In this document: positions 17,155 to 30,237 of the stretch, in pieces
Layout of the letters: each line of letters opens with the position of its first letter
How positions within the stretch are numbered: position 1 is the first letter of the stretch
Source: Jiangella ureilytica
GTDB lineage: Bacteria; Actinomycetota; Actinomycetes; Jiangellales; Jiangellaceae
Assembly: GCF_004348545.1 (NCBI RefSeq)
Contig: NZ_SMKL01000003.1
Location: 62,001 to 126,000, forward strand
Length of the DNA stretch: 64,000 nucleotides
Direction: 5' to 3'
Notes under the pieces: model-generated
Told to the model about the DNA's origin: nothing
Databases searched by the model: none
The model's input: the letters and a program-made list of their open reading frames with translations, nothing else
Position numbers and translations under genes: made by a program

Positions 17155-19793
17155 GACGACGCGCCCTGCGGCAGGCCGGCCAGCTGTGCCTCGAGCCGGG
17201 CGATCTCGGTCTCGGCGGCGGTGCGCCGGCCGCGGACCTTCTCGACCTCGGACTCGGGCGCCTTGGCGAGGAACTGCTCGTTGTCGAGCTTGCGGGTGGC
17301 CTGCTCGAGCGCCTTCCGCTCGGTGGCGAGGTCCTTGCTGAGCCGCTTGCGCTCGGCCTCGACGTCGACCGCGCCGGAGAGGTCCAGCTCGACGGTGACG
17401 CCCCCGACCACCACCCGCGCCGTCGCCGTGAAGCCGTCCTCCGGCGAGGTCAGCCGGGTCAGCGACCGGAACGCGGCCTCGTGCTCGGTGAACGTGAAGA
17501 CGTCGGACACCGCGGCCGAGACCCGGGCCGGCACCCGCTGGCCCGGCTTGAGGCCCTGGTCGCTGCGGAACCGGCGGACCTCGGTGACCAGCCGCTGCAG
17601 TTCGGCCACGGTGGCCTCGGCCGAGGGGTCGCGCCGCGACGCGTCAGGCGCCGGCCAGTCGGCGACCACGAGCGACTCCTGGCCGGTCAGCGTCGTCCAC
17701 AGCGCCTCGGTGACGAACGGCGTCACCGGGTGCAGGACGCGCAGCAGCCGGTCGAGGACATGACCCAGCACCAGCCGGGTGTTCTCGGCCGCGTCGCCGC
17801 CCGCGGCCAGCGACGTCTTCGCCAGCTCGACGTACCAGTCGCAGAACTCGTCCCACGCGAAGTGGTAGAGCAGGTCGCTGGCCTTGGCGAACTGGTAGTC
17901 CTCGAACAGGCCGTCGACCTCGGCGAGGACGGTGTGGAGCCGCGACAGGATCCATCGGTCGGGCGCCGCCAGCTCCGGCGACGGTGGCAGCTCACCCACG
18001 CGGGCTCCGCTGATCAGCGCGAACCGCGTGGCGTTCCAGAGCTTGTTGCAGAAGTTGCGCGACGCCTGCACCCAGTCCTCGCCGATGGGCACGTCGGCGC
18101 CGGGGTTGGCGCCGCGGGCCAGCGTGAACCGCAGCGCGTCGGAGCCGTAGGCGTCCATCCAGTCGAGCGGGTCGACGGCGTTGCCGAACGACTTCGACAT
18201 CTTCTTGCCGCGCTCGTCGCGGACCATGCCGTGCAGCACGATGGTGTGGAAGGGGATCGCCTTCTCGGGGGCGGCGTCGGCGTGCGCGTACAAGCCGAAC
18301 ATCATCATGCGGGCCACCCAGAAGAACAGGATGTCGTAGCCGGTGACCAGCACCTGGTTCGGGTAGAACTTCTCCAGCGCCGGGGTCTCGTCGGGCCAGC
18401 CGAGCGTCGAGAACGGCCACAGCGCCGACGAGAACCAGGTGTCGAGCACGTCCTCGTCCTGCACCCAGCCCTCGCCGGTGGGGACCTCGTCGTCGGGACC
18501 GACGCAGACCACCTCGCCGTCGGGCCCGTACCAGACCGGGATGCGGTGACCCCACCAGAGCTGGCGCGAGATGCACCAGTCGTGCATGTCGTCGACCCAG
18601 CCGAACCAGCGCGACTCCATGGACGTCGGGTGGATGGCCACGCGGCCGTCGCGGACGGCGTCGCCCGACGCCTTGGCCAGCGGCTCGACCTTGACCCACC
18701 ACTGCAGTGACAGCCGCGGCTCGACGACGGTCTTGCAGCGCGAGCAGTGGCCGACGGCGTGCACGTACGGCCGCTTCTCGGAGACGATGCGGCCCTCTTC
18801 GCGCAGCGCCGCGACGACGGCCGGCCGGGCCTCGAACCGGTCGAGCCCCTGGAACGGGCCGTGCGCGGTGATGACGCCCTGCTCGTCCATGATCGTGAGC
18901 ATGGGGAGGTCGTGCCGGCGGCCGATCTCGAAGTCGTTGGGGTCGTGCGCCGGCGTCACCTTGACCATGCCGGTGCCGAACGACGGGTCGACGTGCGGGT
19001 CGCCGACGATCGGGATGCGCCGCCCGGTCAGCGGCAGGTCGACCTCGGTGCCGATGAGGTGCTTGTAGCGCTCGTCGTCGGGGTGCACGGCCACGGCGGT
19101 GTCGCCGAGCATCGTCTCGGCGCGCGTGGTGGCCACGACGACGTCGTCGCTGTAGCGGATCGAGACCAGCTCGCCGTCGTCGTCGCTGTGCTCGACCTCG
19201 ATGTCGGACAGCGCGGTGTGGCAGCGGACGCACCAGTTGATGATGCGCTCGGCGCGGTAGATGAGCTCGTCGTCGTAGAGCCGCTTGAACATGGTCTGGA
19301 CGGCGCGCGACAGGCCCTCGTCCATGGTGAACCGCTCGCGGCTCCAGGCGACGCCGTCGCCGAGCCGGCGCATCTGGGCGAGGATCTTGCCGCCGGACTC
19401 GGCCTTCCACTCCCAGACCTGCTCGACGAACGCCTCGCGGCCGAGATCGTGCCGGGACTGCCCGGTCGCCGCCAGTTGCCGCTCGACGACGTTCTGGGTG
19501 GCGATGCCGGCGTGGTCCATGCCCGGCATCCACAGCGCCTCGTAGCCCTGCATGCGCCGCCGCCGGACGAGCGCGTCGATGAGGGTGTGCTCGAACGCGT
19601 GGCCCAGGTGCAGCGAGCCGGTGACGTTGGGCGGCGGGATGACGATGCAGAACGGCGGCCGGTCGCTCTTCTCGTCGGCCTCGAAATAGCCCCGTTCGAC
19701 CCAGCGCTCGTAGAGCGGCGCCTCTACCGCTGCCGGGTCGTAGACGGACGGCAGGGCGGGCTCGGAGTGCTCGGTGCGGGTCGTGTCGGTCAC
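17151..19793 (-). CDS. valS: Valyl-tRNA synthetase
   Basis: 880 residues, full length. Class I synthetase charging tRNA-Val. The HIGH box reads HLGH at 62-65 ([13 protein letters not shown]) and the KMSKS box is near 529-533. The editing domain lies between them, and an anticodon-binding domain and C-terminal coiled coil (about 815-875, [20 protein letters not shown]) follow. The GTG start lies only 8 nt from a TAGAAT -10 box, pointing to a leaderless mRNA. There is no T-box leader. It is separated from clpX by about 21 kb, although these genes are commonly neighbours in actinobacteria. Confidence 0.97.
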   Translation of the reverse strand: MTDTTRTEHSEPALPSVYDPAAVEAPLYERWVERGYFEADEKSDRPPFCIVIPPPNVTGSLHLGHAFEHTLIDALVRRRRMQGYEALWMPGMDHAGIATQNVVERQLAATGQSRHDLGREAFVEQVWEWKAESGGKILAQMRRLGDGVAWSRERFTMDEGLSRAVQTMFKRLYDDELIYRAERIINWCVRCHTALSDIEVEHSDDDGELVSIRYSDDVVVATTRAETMLGDTAVAVHPDDERYKHLIGTEVDLPLTGRRIPIVGDPHVDPSFGTGMVKVTPAHDPNDFEIGRRHDLPMLTIMDEQGVITAHGPFQGLDRFEARPAVVAALREEGRIVSEKRPYVHAVGHCSRCKTVVEPRLSLQWWVKVEPLAKASGDAVRDGRVAIHPTSMESRWFGWVDDMHDWCISRQLWWGHRIPVWYGPDGEVVCVGPDDEVPTGEGWVQDEDVLDTWFSSALWPFSTLGWPDETPALEKFYPNQVLVTGYDILFFWVARMMMFGLYAHADAAPEKAIPFHTIVLHGMVRDERGKKMSKSFGNAVDPLDWMDAYGSDALRFTLARGANPGADVPIGEDWVQASRNFCNKLWNATRFALISGARVGELPPSPELAAPDRWILSRLHTVLAEVDGLFEDYQFAKASDLLYHFAWDEFCDWYVELAKTSLAAGGDAAENTRLVLGHVLDRLLRVLHPVTPFVTEALWTTLTGQESLVVADWPAPDASRRDPSAEATVAELQRLVTEVRRFRSDQGLKPGQRVPARVSAAVSDVFTFTEHEAAFRSLTRLTSPEDGFTATARVVVGGVTVELDLSGAVDVEAERKRLSKDLATERKALEQATRKLDNEQFLAKAPESEVEKVRGRRTAAETEIARLEAQLAGLPQGASS

Positions 19794-19801
19794 GCCGCGG
19801 A

Positions 19802-19831
19802 ATTCTACTGCGAGACGAGGCCCGATAGCGT
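19802..19831. promoter_or_regulatory. Face-to-face -10 boxes for valS and the panE-like gene
   Basis: The divergent gap is only 45 bp. TAGAAT (19807-19802, minus) is 8 nt from the valS GTG, and TAGCGT (19826-19831, plus) is 7 nt from the ATG at 19839. Both match the actinobacterial TANNNT -10 and both would give leaderless transcripts. The boxes are 18 bp apart, so each promoter's upstream contacts overlap the other. No consensus -35 is visible on either side. Confidence 0.55.
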
Positions 19832-19838
19832 ACGGACC

Positions 19839-20807
19839 ATGGCCTTCGTGATCTACGGCGCCGGCGCGATCGGCGGCGTCCTCGGCGCACGCCTGCACTC
19901 GGCGGGGTTCGACGTCCGGCTCATCGCTCGCGGCGAGCACCTGGCCGCCATCCGGTCGCGAGGTCTGCGGGTCGAGTCGCCCGAGGGCGCCACGACGGTG
20001 CCGGTGCCGGCCTACGGTTCGCCGTCCGAGGCCGGCGTGAGCCCCGACGACGTCGTCGTCCTCACCATGAAGGGCCAGGACACCCCGGACGCGCTCGAGG
20101 CGCTGCGCGAGGTCGCCGGTCCGTCCACTCCGGTGGTGTGCGTCCAGAACGGCGTGGCCAACGAGCGGCTCGCGCTCCGGCTGTTCTCCCACGTCTACGG
20201 CGTGTGCGTGATGTTCCCCGCGGCGCACGTACGGCCGGGCGTGGTGCAGGCGCGGTCGGCGCCGGTGCCGGGCATCCTCGACATCGGCCGCTACCCCGCC
20301 GGCATCGACGACGGCGCCCGCTCGATCGCGGCGGCGCTCACCAAGGCCGGCTTCGTCTCCGAGCCGCGCGAGGACATCATGCGGTGGAAGCACCGCAAGC
20401 TGATCATGAACCTCGGCAACTCCGTCATGGCGCTCTGCGGGCCCGGCGACGACAGCGCTCAGCAGGCTGCCGCGCTGGTGCGGGCCGAGGGCGAGGCGGT
20501 GCTGACGGCGGCCGGCATCGACGTCGTGGACGAGGCGACCGACCGAGCCCGGCGCGGCGACATCCTGCGGATGCCGCCGTTCGATGGCCGGGAGCCCAGC
20601 GGCTCGTCGGTGCAGAGCCTGCTGCGCGGCACCGGCTCCATCGAGGCCGACTACCTCAACGGCGAGATCGTGCTGCTGGCCCGGCTGCACGGCGTGCCGG
20701 CGCCGGCCAACGAGCTGGTCCGGCAGCTGGCCGTCGTCGCGGCGCGGGAGCGGCTGGCCCCGGGCTCGGTGCCGGCCGGCGAGCTGCTGCAGAAGCTGTC
20801 GGCGTGA
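19839..20807 (+). CDS. Ketopantoate reductase-like NAD(P)-dependent dehydrogenase (ApbA/PanE family)
   Basis: 322 residues. An N-terminal Rossmann fold ([19 protein letters not shown], GxGxxG at residues 8-13) is followed by the family's DVVVLTMKG stretch, [11 protein letters not shown], and a helical C-terminal domain with [11 protein letters not shown] (the catalytic Lys and Asn region). True PanE makes pantoate for coenzyme A, but many paralogues act on other 2-ketoacids. No other pantothenate gene is nearby, so the substrate is left open. Confidence 0.85.
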   Translation: MAFVIYGAGAIGGVLGARLHSAGFDVRLIARGEHLAAIRSRGLRVESPEGATTVPVPAYGSPSEAGVSPDDVVVLTMKGQDTPDALEALREVAGPSTPVVCVQNGVANERLALRLFSHVYGVCVMFPAAHVRPGVVQARSAPVPGILDIGRYPAGIDDGARSIAAALTKAGFVSEPREDIMRWKHRKLIMNLGNSVMALCGPGDDSAQQAAALVRAEGEAVLTAAGIDVVDEATDRARRGDILRMPPFDGREPSGSSVQSLLRGTGSIEADYLNGEIVLLARLHGVPAPANELVRQLAVVAARERLAPGSVPAGELLQKLSA

Positions 20808-20816
20808 GCCGGGCCC

Positions 20817-25021
<4,205 letters not shown>

Positions 25022-25153
25022 TCAGCGACATCCGATGTGTCGGGCCCTGCACGTCACGCTCGTTGCTCCGATCCTCGCCATCTCCGACCGACGACTCGTG
25101 GGAGCCTCCGGCCCCCAGTCGTCGCCGGTGTGCACGGCCCTCCACGGGTGACC

Positions 25154-26782
25154 TTAGGGTCCCTCGGCAGGGTGATCAACCACCGCGCGCAGGCGGAGCT
25201 CGAGCATCGCCGCGAACCGCGCGTCGGCGTCGGCGAGGTCCAGCCCGCCGATCTCGCCGACCCGCCGCAGCCGGTACCGGAACGTGTTGGCGTGCACGTG
25301 CGTGGCCGCAGCTGCCGCCGTCACGTCGCCGAACGCCTCCAGCCAGGCCCGCAGCGTGTCGACCAGCTGCGACCGGTGCCGCCGGTCGTAGGCCGCGAGC
25401 CGCGCCACCGGACCCGACGGGACCCGCCGCTCGGCCGCCATGGCGCCGCCCAGCTCGAGGAGGAACGCCGAGATCTGCACGTCGGTGAGCCGGGCCACGC
25501 GCGAGCCACCCCGCCGCGTCCGCAGCACCCGCACCGCGCGGTCGGCGTCGTGGCGCGACTGCGGCAACTCCGACGGCCCGGCCGCGACCCCGCCGATGCC
25601 GACGACGACGTGACTGCGGGCGCCGATGCGGCTGAGGAACTCCTCGGCGACGGCGACGGCGCGCTGGCCGGCGTCGGGGCCGTCGCCGGCCAGCGGGATG
25701 ACGCCGTAGACCACGCCGCCGACGAGGGCGACCGCGGACCGCGGATGGACGGCGGCCAGGTGCAGCGCGAACGCTCCGGCGACCCGCTGCAGGTCGGCTT
25801 CGACGGAGGACGGCTCGGCCTCACCGGGCACGGCCAGCGCCAGCACGCACGCCGGTCCGCCGGCCAGGCCCAGCCGGCTGGCCGCCTCGCCCGCCGCGGG
25901 ACCGCCTTCGAGCACCGTCGCGACCAGCTCCGCGCGCAGCCGCCGCTCGACGTCGGCACCGGCGCGGTGGCGCAGCATGTGCAGCGCGACCAGCTTGGCG
26001 GCGTCGACGAAGGCCTGCTCGCGTTCCGCGGTGAGCGGCTCCTTCACGGCCGCCCACATCGAGCCGAGGATCTCGTCGCCCGCGCGGACCCGGATCGCCG
26101 CCCGCGCCATCTCCGCGCCCTCGATGTCGGGCATGAAGACCGGCCGGTCCGACGCGTAGAGCGCCCGGAACAGCCCGCGCCGCTCGAGCTGGCGCAGGTA
26201 GCGCTCGGGGACCTGGCGGCCGAGCACGGTCTCCTTGCGCGACTCGTCGGCGCGCTCCTGGTCGGCCGAGAACGCCAGCACGCGCGAGTTGAGGTCCTCG
26301 ATCGTCAGCGGCGCGTCCAGCAGCGCCGACACCGCCCCGGCCAGCGCGAACAGATCGCCCGCGCCGGCGCCGGCCAGCGTCTGGTCCTCGACGCCGCCCA
26401 GGTCGTCCAGCGCCAGCAGGCTGCGCAGCAGGGCCGCGACCTGCGCCCACGACGCGCCGCGGGTCAGACCGAACAGGACCAGCCCCTCCTCGGCGACCGC
26501 CCGCCGCGCGTCGGCGTCGAGGTCGACCGGGACCCGCAGCACCAGCCCGACGGCGCCCTCGGCGGCCACCGCGCGCACGACCTCGGCGATCTCGTCCGGC
26601 GCGGCCAGCCCGACGCCCAGCACCAGCGCGTCGGCCGGCATCGACGGCGGGTCGAGCGGGTCGTGGATGACCACCCCGCCCACGCTCCGGCCGGGATCGA
26701 CCCGCCCGGCGACGACCTCGAGCAGCGTCGACCCCAGATCGTCGAGGACGCGGCCGAGCGTGGCCCTCGGTCGCAGGGTCAT
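25154..26782 (-). CDS. PucR-family transcriptional regulator
   Basis: 542 residues. An N-terminal PucR-type ligand region, a GGDEF-like/CdaR central region (about 275-400), and the C-terminal PucR helix-turn-helix (about 470-530: LVDTLRAWLEAFGDVTAAAAATHVHANTFRYRLRRV). PucR regulators often control purine, amino-acid or other nitrogen-source genes. It lies at the downstream end of the D-amino-acid/peptide island, so it is the natural candidate regulator. ATG 26782 (MTLRPRATLG, with AGAGG upstream) is chosen over a TTG seven codons earlier. A 15-bp palindrome lies 41 bp upstream. Confidence 0.88.
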   Translation of the reverse strand: MTLRPRATLGRVLDDLGSTLLEVVAGRVDPGRSVGGVVIHDPLDPPSMPADALVLGVGLAAPDEIAEVVRAVAAEGAVGLVLRVPVDLDADARRAVAEEGLVLFGLTRGASWAQVAALLRSLLALDDLGGVEDQTLAGAGAGDLFALAGAVSALLDAPLTIEDLNSRVLAFSADQERADESRKETVLGRQVPERYLRQLERRGLFRALYASDRPVFMPDIEGAEMARAAIRVRAGDEILGSMWAAVKEPLTAEREQAFVDAAKLVALHMLRHRAGADVERRLRAELVATVLEGGPAAGEAASRLGLAGGPACVLALAVPGEAEPSSVEADLQRVAGAFALHLAAVHPRSAVALVGGVVYGVIPLAGDGPDAGQRAVAVAEEFLSRIGARSHVVVGIGGVAAGPSELPQSRHDADRAVRVLRTRRGGSRVARLTDVQISAFLLELGGAMAAERRVPSGPVARLAAYDRRHRSQLVDTLRAWLEAFGDVTAAAAATHVHANTFRYRLRRVGEIGGLDLADADARFAAMLELRLRAVVDHPAEGP

Positions 26783-26822
26783 GCGCAACACCTCTGAACC
26801 CAAGCACGCGGACGACGGGAGC

Positions 26823-26837
26823 GAGTTCGTCGAACTC
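26823..26837. promoter_or_regulatory. Palindromic operator candidate upstream of the PucR-type gene
   Basis: GAGTTCG-T-CGAACTC: perfect 7-bp arms around a single central base, 41 bp upstream of the regulator start. It contains TTCGTCG, shared with sites at 39119-39140 and 40802-40823. Autoregulation by the PucR-type protein is the simplest reading. Confidence 0.5.
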
Positions 26838-26874
26838 TACAATCCGCGCCGCCTGCTTGGTGCCCGCCCACGAA

Positions 26875-26894
26875 CCGCCAGATCCCCCTGGCGG
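26875..26894 (-). terminator. Hairpin downstream of the racemase gene
   Basis: CCGCCAG (26875-26881) and CTGGCGG (26888-26894) form a 7-bp GC-only stem with a 6-nt loop, about 82 nt past the racemase stop and before the regulator. It could end the acyltransferase-racemase transcript. No T-run follows. Confidence 0.35.
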
Positions 26895-26975
26895 CTCGGT
26901 GTGCGATGAGACACCTGTGCGCACCGGTGCGTCACGGTGCTCATGTGCCCAGGGATCGCCGGGCACCGTCGCCGG

Positions 26976-28085
26976 TCAGGGTGCGGGGAGCCAGGTGGTC
27001 GAGGTCGTCATCGACGCCAGGACGTCGGCGATCGGCTCGACGCCGAGGCCGGGCCCGGTGGGCACCGCCACGTGGCCGTCCTCGAGGACGAACGGCGCCG
27101 TCACGTCCTGGGCGAAGTAGCGGTCCGACGCCGACGTGTCGCCGGGGAGGGTGAACCCGGGCAGCGCCGCCAGTGCGACGTTGGCCGCCCGCCCGATGCC
27201 GGTCTCGAGCATGCCGCCGCACCACACCGCCGCCCCGTGCGCCTGCGCGAGGTCGTGGATGCGCCGCGCCTCGAGGTACCCGCCGACCCGGCCGGGCTTG
27301 ACGTTGATGATCCGGCAGGCGCCCAGCGCCAGCGCGTCGGCGGCGTCCTTGGCCGACTCGATCGACTCGTCGAGGCAGATCGGCGTCCGCACCAGCTGCG
27401 CGAGCGACGCGTGCTGGCGCAGGTCGTCCTCGGCCAGCGGCTGCTCGATCAGCAGCAGGTCGAAGTCGTCCAGCGCCGCCAGGACACGGGCGTCGGCCAG
27501 CGTGTAGGCGGCGTTCGCGTCGACCTGCAGCATCAGGTCGTCGCCGAACCGCTCGCGGACGGCGCGCACCGCGGCGACGTCCCAGCCGGGCTCGATCTTC
27601 AGCTTGATCCGCAGGTAGCCCTGGTCGAGGTAGCCGGCGACGGCGTCGAGCAGCGCCGGGATCGAGTCCATGATACCGACGGAGACCCCGGCGGGCACGC
27701 GGTCGCGCACGGCACCGAGGTACGACCCGAACGACTCGCCGCGGGCCCGCAGCCAGGCGTCCAGCACCGCCGTCTCGAGCGCGGCCTTCGCCATGCGGTG
27801 CCCGCGCACCGGCTCGAGCAGGCGCGCCACGTCCAGCGGCTCCACGTCACCGGCCGCGAACAGCCGTGGCGCGAGGAACCGCTCGATCACCTGGGCCGCC
27901 CCGTCGGCGTACTCCGGCGAGTACAGCGGCTCGCTCATCGCCACGCACTCGCCCCAGCCGTCGCCGTCGGGCGTGGCGGCCCGGACCAGCAGCACGTCGC
28001 GCGCCGTCTCGACGCCGAACGAGGTGCGGAACGGCGCGACCAGCGGCATCGCGATGCGCCGCAGCTCGAACCCGGTGACCTTCAC
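26976..28085 (-). CDS. N-succinyl/N-acylamino-acid racemase (o-succinylbenzoate synthase family)
   Basis: 369 residues, enolase superfamily, MenC-like branch. Catalytic and metal residues are all present: K161-x-K163, D189, E214, D239 and K263. These are the positions described for the Amycolatopsis N-acylamino-acid racemase. Enzymes of this branch make o-succinylbenzoate, racemise N-acylamino acids, or both. No menaquinone genes are nearby, and the gene is coupled to a GNAT acyltransferase and an M20 deacylase. That arrangement matches the known N-succinylamino-acid racemase pathway converting D- to L-amino acids. The GTG start overlaps the acyltransferase stop (GTGA). Confidence 0.88.
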   Translation of the reverse strand: MKVTGFELRRIAMPLVAPFRTSFGVETARDVLLVRAATPDGDGWGECVAMSEPLYSPEYADGAAQVIERFLAPRLFAAGDVEPLDVARLLEPVRGHRMAKAALETAVLDAWLRARGESFGSYLGAVRDRVPAGVSVGIMDSIPALLDAVAGYLDQGYLRIKLKIEPGWDVAAVRAVRERFGDDLMLQVDANAAYTLADARVLAALDDFDLLLIEQPLAEDDLRQHASLAQLVRTPICLDESIESAKDAADALALGACRIINVKPGRVGGYLEARRIHDLAQAHGAAVWCGGMLETGIGRAANVALAALPGFTLPGDTSASDRYFAQDVTAPFVLEDGHVAVPTGPGLGVEPIADVLASMTTSTTWLPAP

Positions 28086-28948
28086 GCGTCGGTCCTCTCC
28101 GTCACGTAGCTGCCGGACCGGGTGAACCCGGTCACCCGCGCGCCACTGGTGATCAGCTCGCCGAGCACGTCGCGCACCGCGGAGCGCCACTGCCGGGCCG
28201 TCTCGGGGTCGGTGCCGCGCAGGGCCTCGATGTCCGACGGCGTCCCGACCAGCAGCCGCCCGGCCCGGGCCCATGCCGACCGGGGCGCGGCGACCGGCCG
28301 TCCCGACGGCGACTCCGTCAGCGCGGCGACGACGCCGGGCGGCACCGCGGCGGCCGTCCCGCCACCGCTCGCGCACGCCGCCACCACCGACGGGTCCTCG
28401 AGCCGCCAGCGCACCAGAAGCCGGTCGCTGCCCTGCCCGCCGTTGATCGCGTCGTCCATGTCGCCGTAGAAGTCGACCAGGTAGTCGCTCGGCCGGGCCT
28501 GCAGCTTGGCCAGGTTGAAGTAGGCGTTGCGGCGCACCAGCGGGTCGAACGTCCAGGTGATCTCGGAGAGGCCGTGCTCCAGTGCCCAGTCGCGCTGGTG
28601 CGACTTGAGCGCGAACCCGACGTGCCGGCCGCGGGCGGCGGCCGAGACGCCGGCGACGTGCGAGTGCATCGAGCGGCCCGGTGGCGCGGCGAAGAACCCG
28701 ACACACGCCCCGACCAGCTCGTCGCCGTCATAGGCACCGGCCACGTAGTTGCCGGCGTGGGTCAGGGCGCGCAGGTGCTCGACGGTGACGGGCGGGTTCG
28801 ACTTGTCGGGCCGCCAGATGCGGTCGAACAGCGCGTAGACCTCTTCGAGATCGCCGAGCGCGGACAGCTCGCGGATGACGAGGTGCGCGACGGCGGCGGG
28901 CTGGGCGGCCATGTCGTCGATGGTCCTCCACTCCGGGGCGCCGGTCAT
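28082..28948 (-). CDS. GNAT-family N-acyltransferase (probable amino-acid N-succinyltransferase)
   Basis: 288 residues. An N-terminal GNAT fold (about 25-165: IRELSALGDLEEVYALFDRIW ... HSHVAGVSAAARGRHVGFALK, the acyl-CoA-binding segment) is followed by a longer C-terminal domain of the COG3375 type. Proteins of this kind recur next to N-succinylamino-acid racemases and were proposed to succinylate D-amino acids. The ATG start overlaps the M20 stop (ATGA) and its stop overlaps the racemase start, so all three are translated together. Acyl donor and substrate are inferred from context. Confidence 0.82.
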   Translation of the reverse strand: MTGAPEWRTIDDMAAQPAAVAHLVIRELSALGDLEEVYALFDRIWRPDKSNPPVTVEHLRALTHAGNYVAGAYDGDELVGACVGFFAAPPGRSMHSHVAGVSAAARGRHVGFALKSHQRDWALEHGLSEITWTFDPLVRRNAYFNLAKLQARPSDYLVDFYGDMDDAINGGQGSDRLLVRWRLEDPSVVAACASGGGTAAAVPPGVVAALTESPSGRPVAAPRSAWARAGRLLVGTPSDIEALRGTDPETARQWRSAVRDVLGELITSGARVTGFTRSGSYVTERTDA

Positions 28949-30099
28949 GGTCGTCCGGCCCGATCCGCGGCGACCGGGTTCGTCGGTCCGGACGAGCCCG
29001 CGCGCACGGCGTCGACCAGCCCGGCGAGCAGCGCGGCCCGCCGCGGCATCTCGTCGACGAGCACGTACTCACCCGGCGCGTGCGCCCCGGCCCCGACGGC
29101 GCCGAGCCCGTCCAGCGTGGGGGTGCCGTCGCCGGCGACGATGTTCCCGTCCGAGGCCCCGCCCACGTGCGCCGAGCCCAGCGGCCCGAGCCCGAGCGCG
29201 GCGGCCACATCGACCGCCAGCTCGTACAGGGCGGCCGACGACGACGGCTCGAACGGCGGGTGCCGCGGCCCGCGGACCACCTCGACCTCCGCGCCGTCGA
29301 GCACCGGGCGCAGCGCGAACAGCCCGTCGTCGACGCGGCTCGCCTCGGCCGCCGTCGGCACCCGCGCGTCGACATGCACGGACGCCGCCGCCGGGACGGT
29401 GTTCGCGGTGGTCCCCGCCGTGGCGACGGTGGGGGTGACGGTGGCGCCGCCGGGCCCGCGGTCGAGGGCGCCGATGGCGAGGATCTGGTGCGCGAGCTCG
29501 ACCGCCGCGTTGACGCCGGTCCACGGCTCGAGCCCGGCATGCGCGGCCCGGCCGGTGACATGCACCTCGTACCAGGCGACGCCCTTGCGCGCGGTCTTCA
29601 GCGCACCGCCGTCGGCCGCCGCCTCCAGGACGAATGCCGCCGAGGCGCGGGCGGCCTCCTCGTGCAGCAGCGGCCGCGACGTCAGCGCGCCCAGCTCCTC
29701 GTCGCCGGTGACCAGCACCGTGATGCCGTCGAGCGAGGACAGCCCGGCGAGCGCGTGGAACAGCTGCACCAGTCCGGCCTTCATGTCGAAGCAGCCCGGG
29801 CCGTAGGCGCGTCCGTCCGCCACCCGCCACGGGTGCGCCAGCAGCGAGCCGACCGGCCAGACGGTGTCGTGGTGGCCGAGCAGCAGCACGCCGGGCCGTC
29901 GCGCACCGGGCGGCCCGAACCGCCAGCGCAGGTGCGTCCGCCCGTCGACGACCAGCCGCTCGGGCGCGGCGCCGGTCAGCCGCGCCCCCAGCGCCGCGAC
30001 GACGTCCGCCGACGCCGCGACCGCCGCGGTGTCGGCCGACGGCGACTCGCACTCGACCAGCGTCCGCAGGTCGGCGGTCATCTCGGCGACGCTGCTCAT
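28945..30099 (-). CDS. M20-family metallo-deacylase/carboxypeptidase
   Basis: 384 residues. Zinc-site motifs of the M20/carboxypeptidase G2 group: LLLGHHDTVWPVG (His and Asp, about 72-84), GPGCFDMKAG (Asp, about 100-109) and TGDEELG (Glu pair, about 132-138). The dimerisation domain follows (about 165-285) and GGASDGN lies near 322. In the described D-to-L amino-acid pathway an M20-type desuccinylase removes the acyl group from the L-product, so an N-acyl-L-amino-acid deacylase role fits. It has no signal peptide and is cytosolic. ATG start, coupled to the acyltransferase downstream. Confidence 0.85.
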   Translation of the reverse strand: MSSVAEMTADLRTLVECESPSADTAAVAASADVVAALGARLTGAAPERLVVDGRTHLRWRFGPPGARRPGVLLLGHHDTVWPVGSLLAHPWRVADGRAYGPGCFDMKAGLVQLFHALAGLSSLDGITVLVTGDEELGALTSRPLLHEEAARASAAFVLEAAADGGALKTARKGVAWYEVHVTGRAAHAGLEPWTGVNAAVELAHQILAIGALDRGPGGATVTPTVATAGTTANTVPAAASVHVDARVPTAAEASRVDDGLFALRPVLDGAEVEVVRGPRHPPFEPSSSAALYELAVDVAAALGLGPLGSAHVGGASDGNIVAGDGTPTLDGLGAVGAGAHAPGEYVLVDEMPRRAALLAGLVDAVRAGSSGPTNPVAADRAGRP

Positions 30100-30167
30100 C
30101 GGGCGCCCGTCTTCCCGCTCACCCTCACATCATCGTCCCGAAATCCCAGGATGAGGCCTTGTCGGTG

Positions 30168-30205
30168 CCCGCCCGTAGGGTGGGATCCCACCCGATCCGG
30201 GCGGG
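30168..30205 (-). terminator. Compound hairpin after the S9-S12 peptidase gene
   Basis: Outer arms CCCGCCCG (30168-30175) and CGGGCGGG (30198-30205) enclose a perfect 16-bp palindrome, GGGTGGGATCCCACCC (30178-30193). It begins 32 nt beyond the S9-S12 stop, in the 138-bp gap before the M20 gene. A terminator or an mRNA-stabilising structure dividing the island into two transcripts is likely. Confidence 0.55.
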
Positions 30206-30237
30206 TCATGCCCTCCTCGTCCACGCCCCCCACTGCG

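Noticed and set aside
19794-19838. A T-box riboswitch before valS.
   Set aside because: Only 45 bp separate valS from the divergent gene, and a -10 box lies 8 nt from the start, leaving no room for a leader.
26783-26803. A longer PucR-type protein starting at TTG 26803.
   Set aside because: The ATG at 26782 has a usable AGAGG site and matches the family start. The TTG has no good ribosome site.
26920-26931. The 12-bp palindrome CGCACCGGTGCG as a second operator for the PucR-type gene.
   Set aside because: Such GC palindromes are common at this composition, and it does not match the shared TTYGTCSRA motif.
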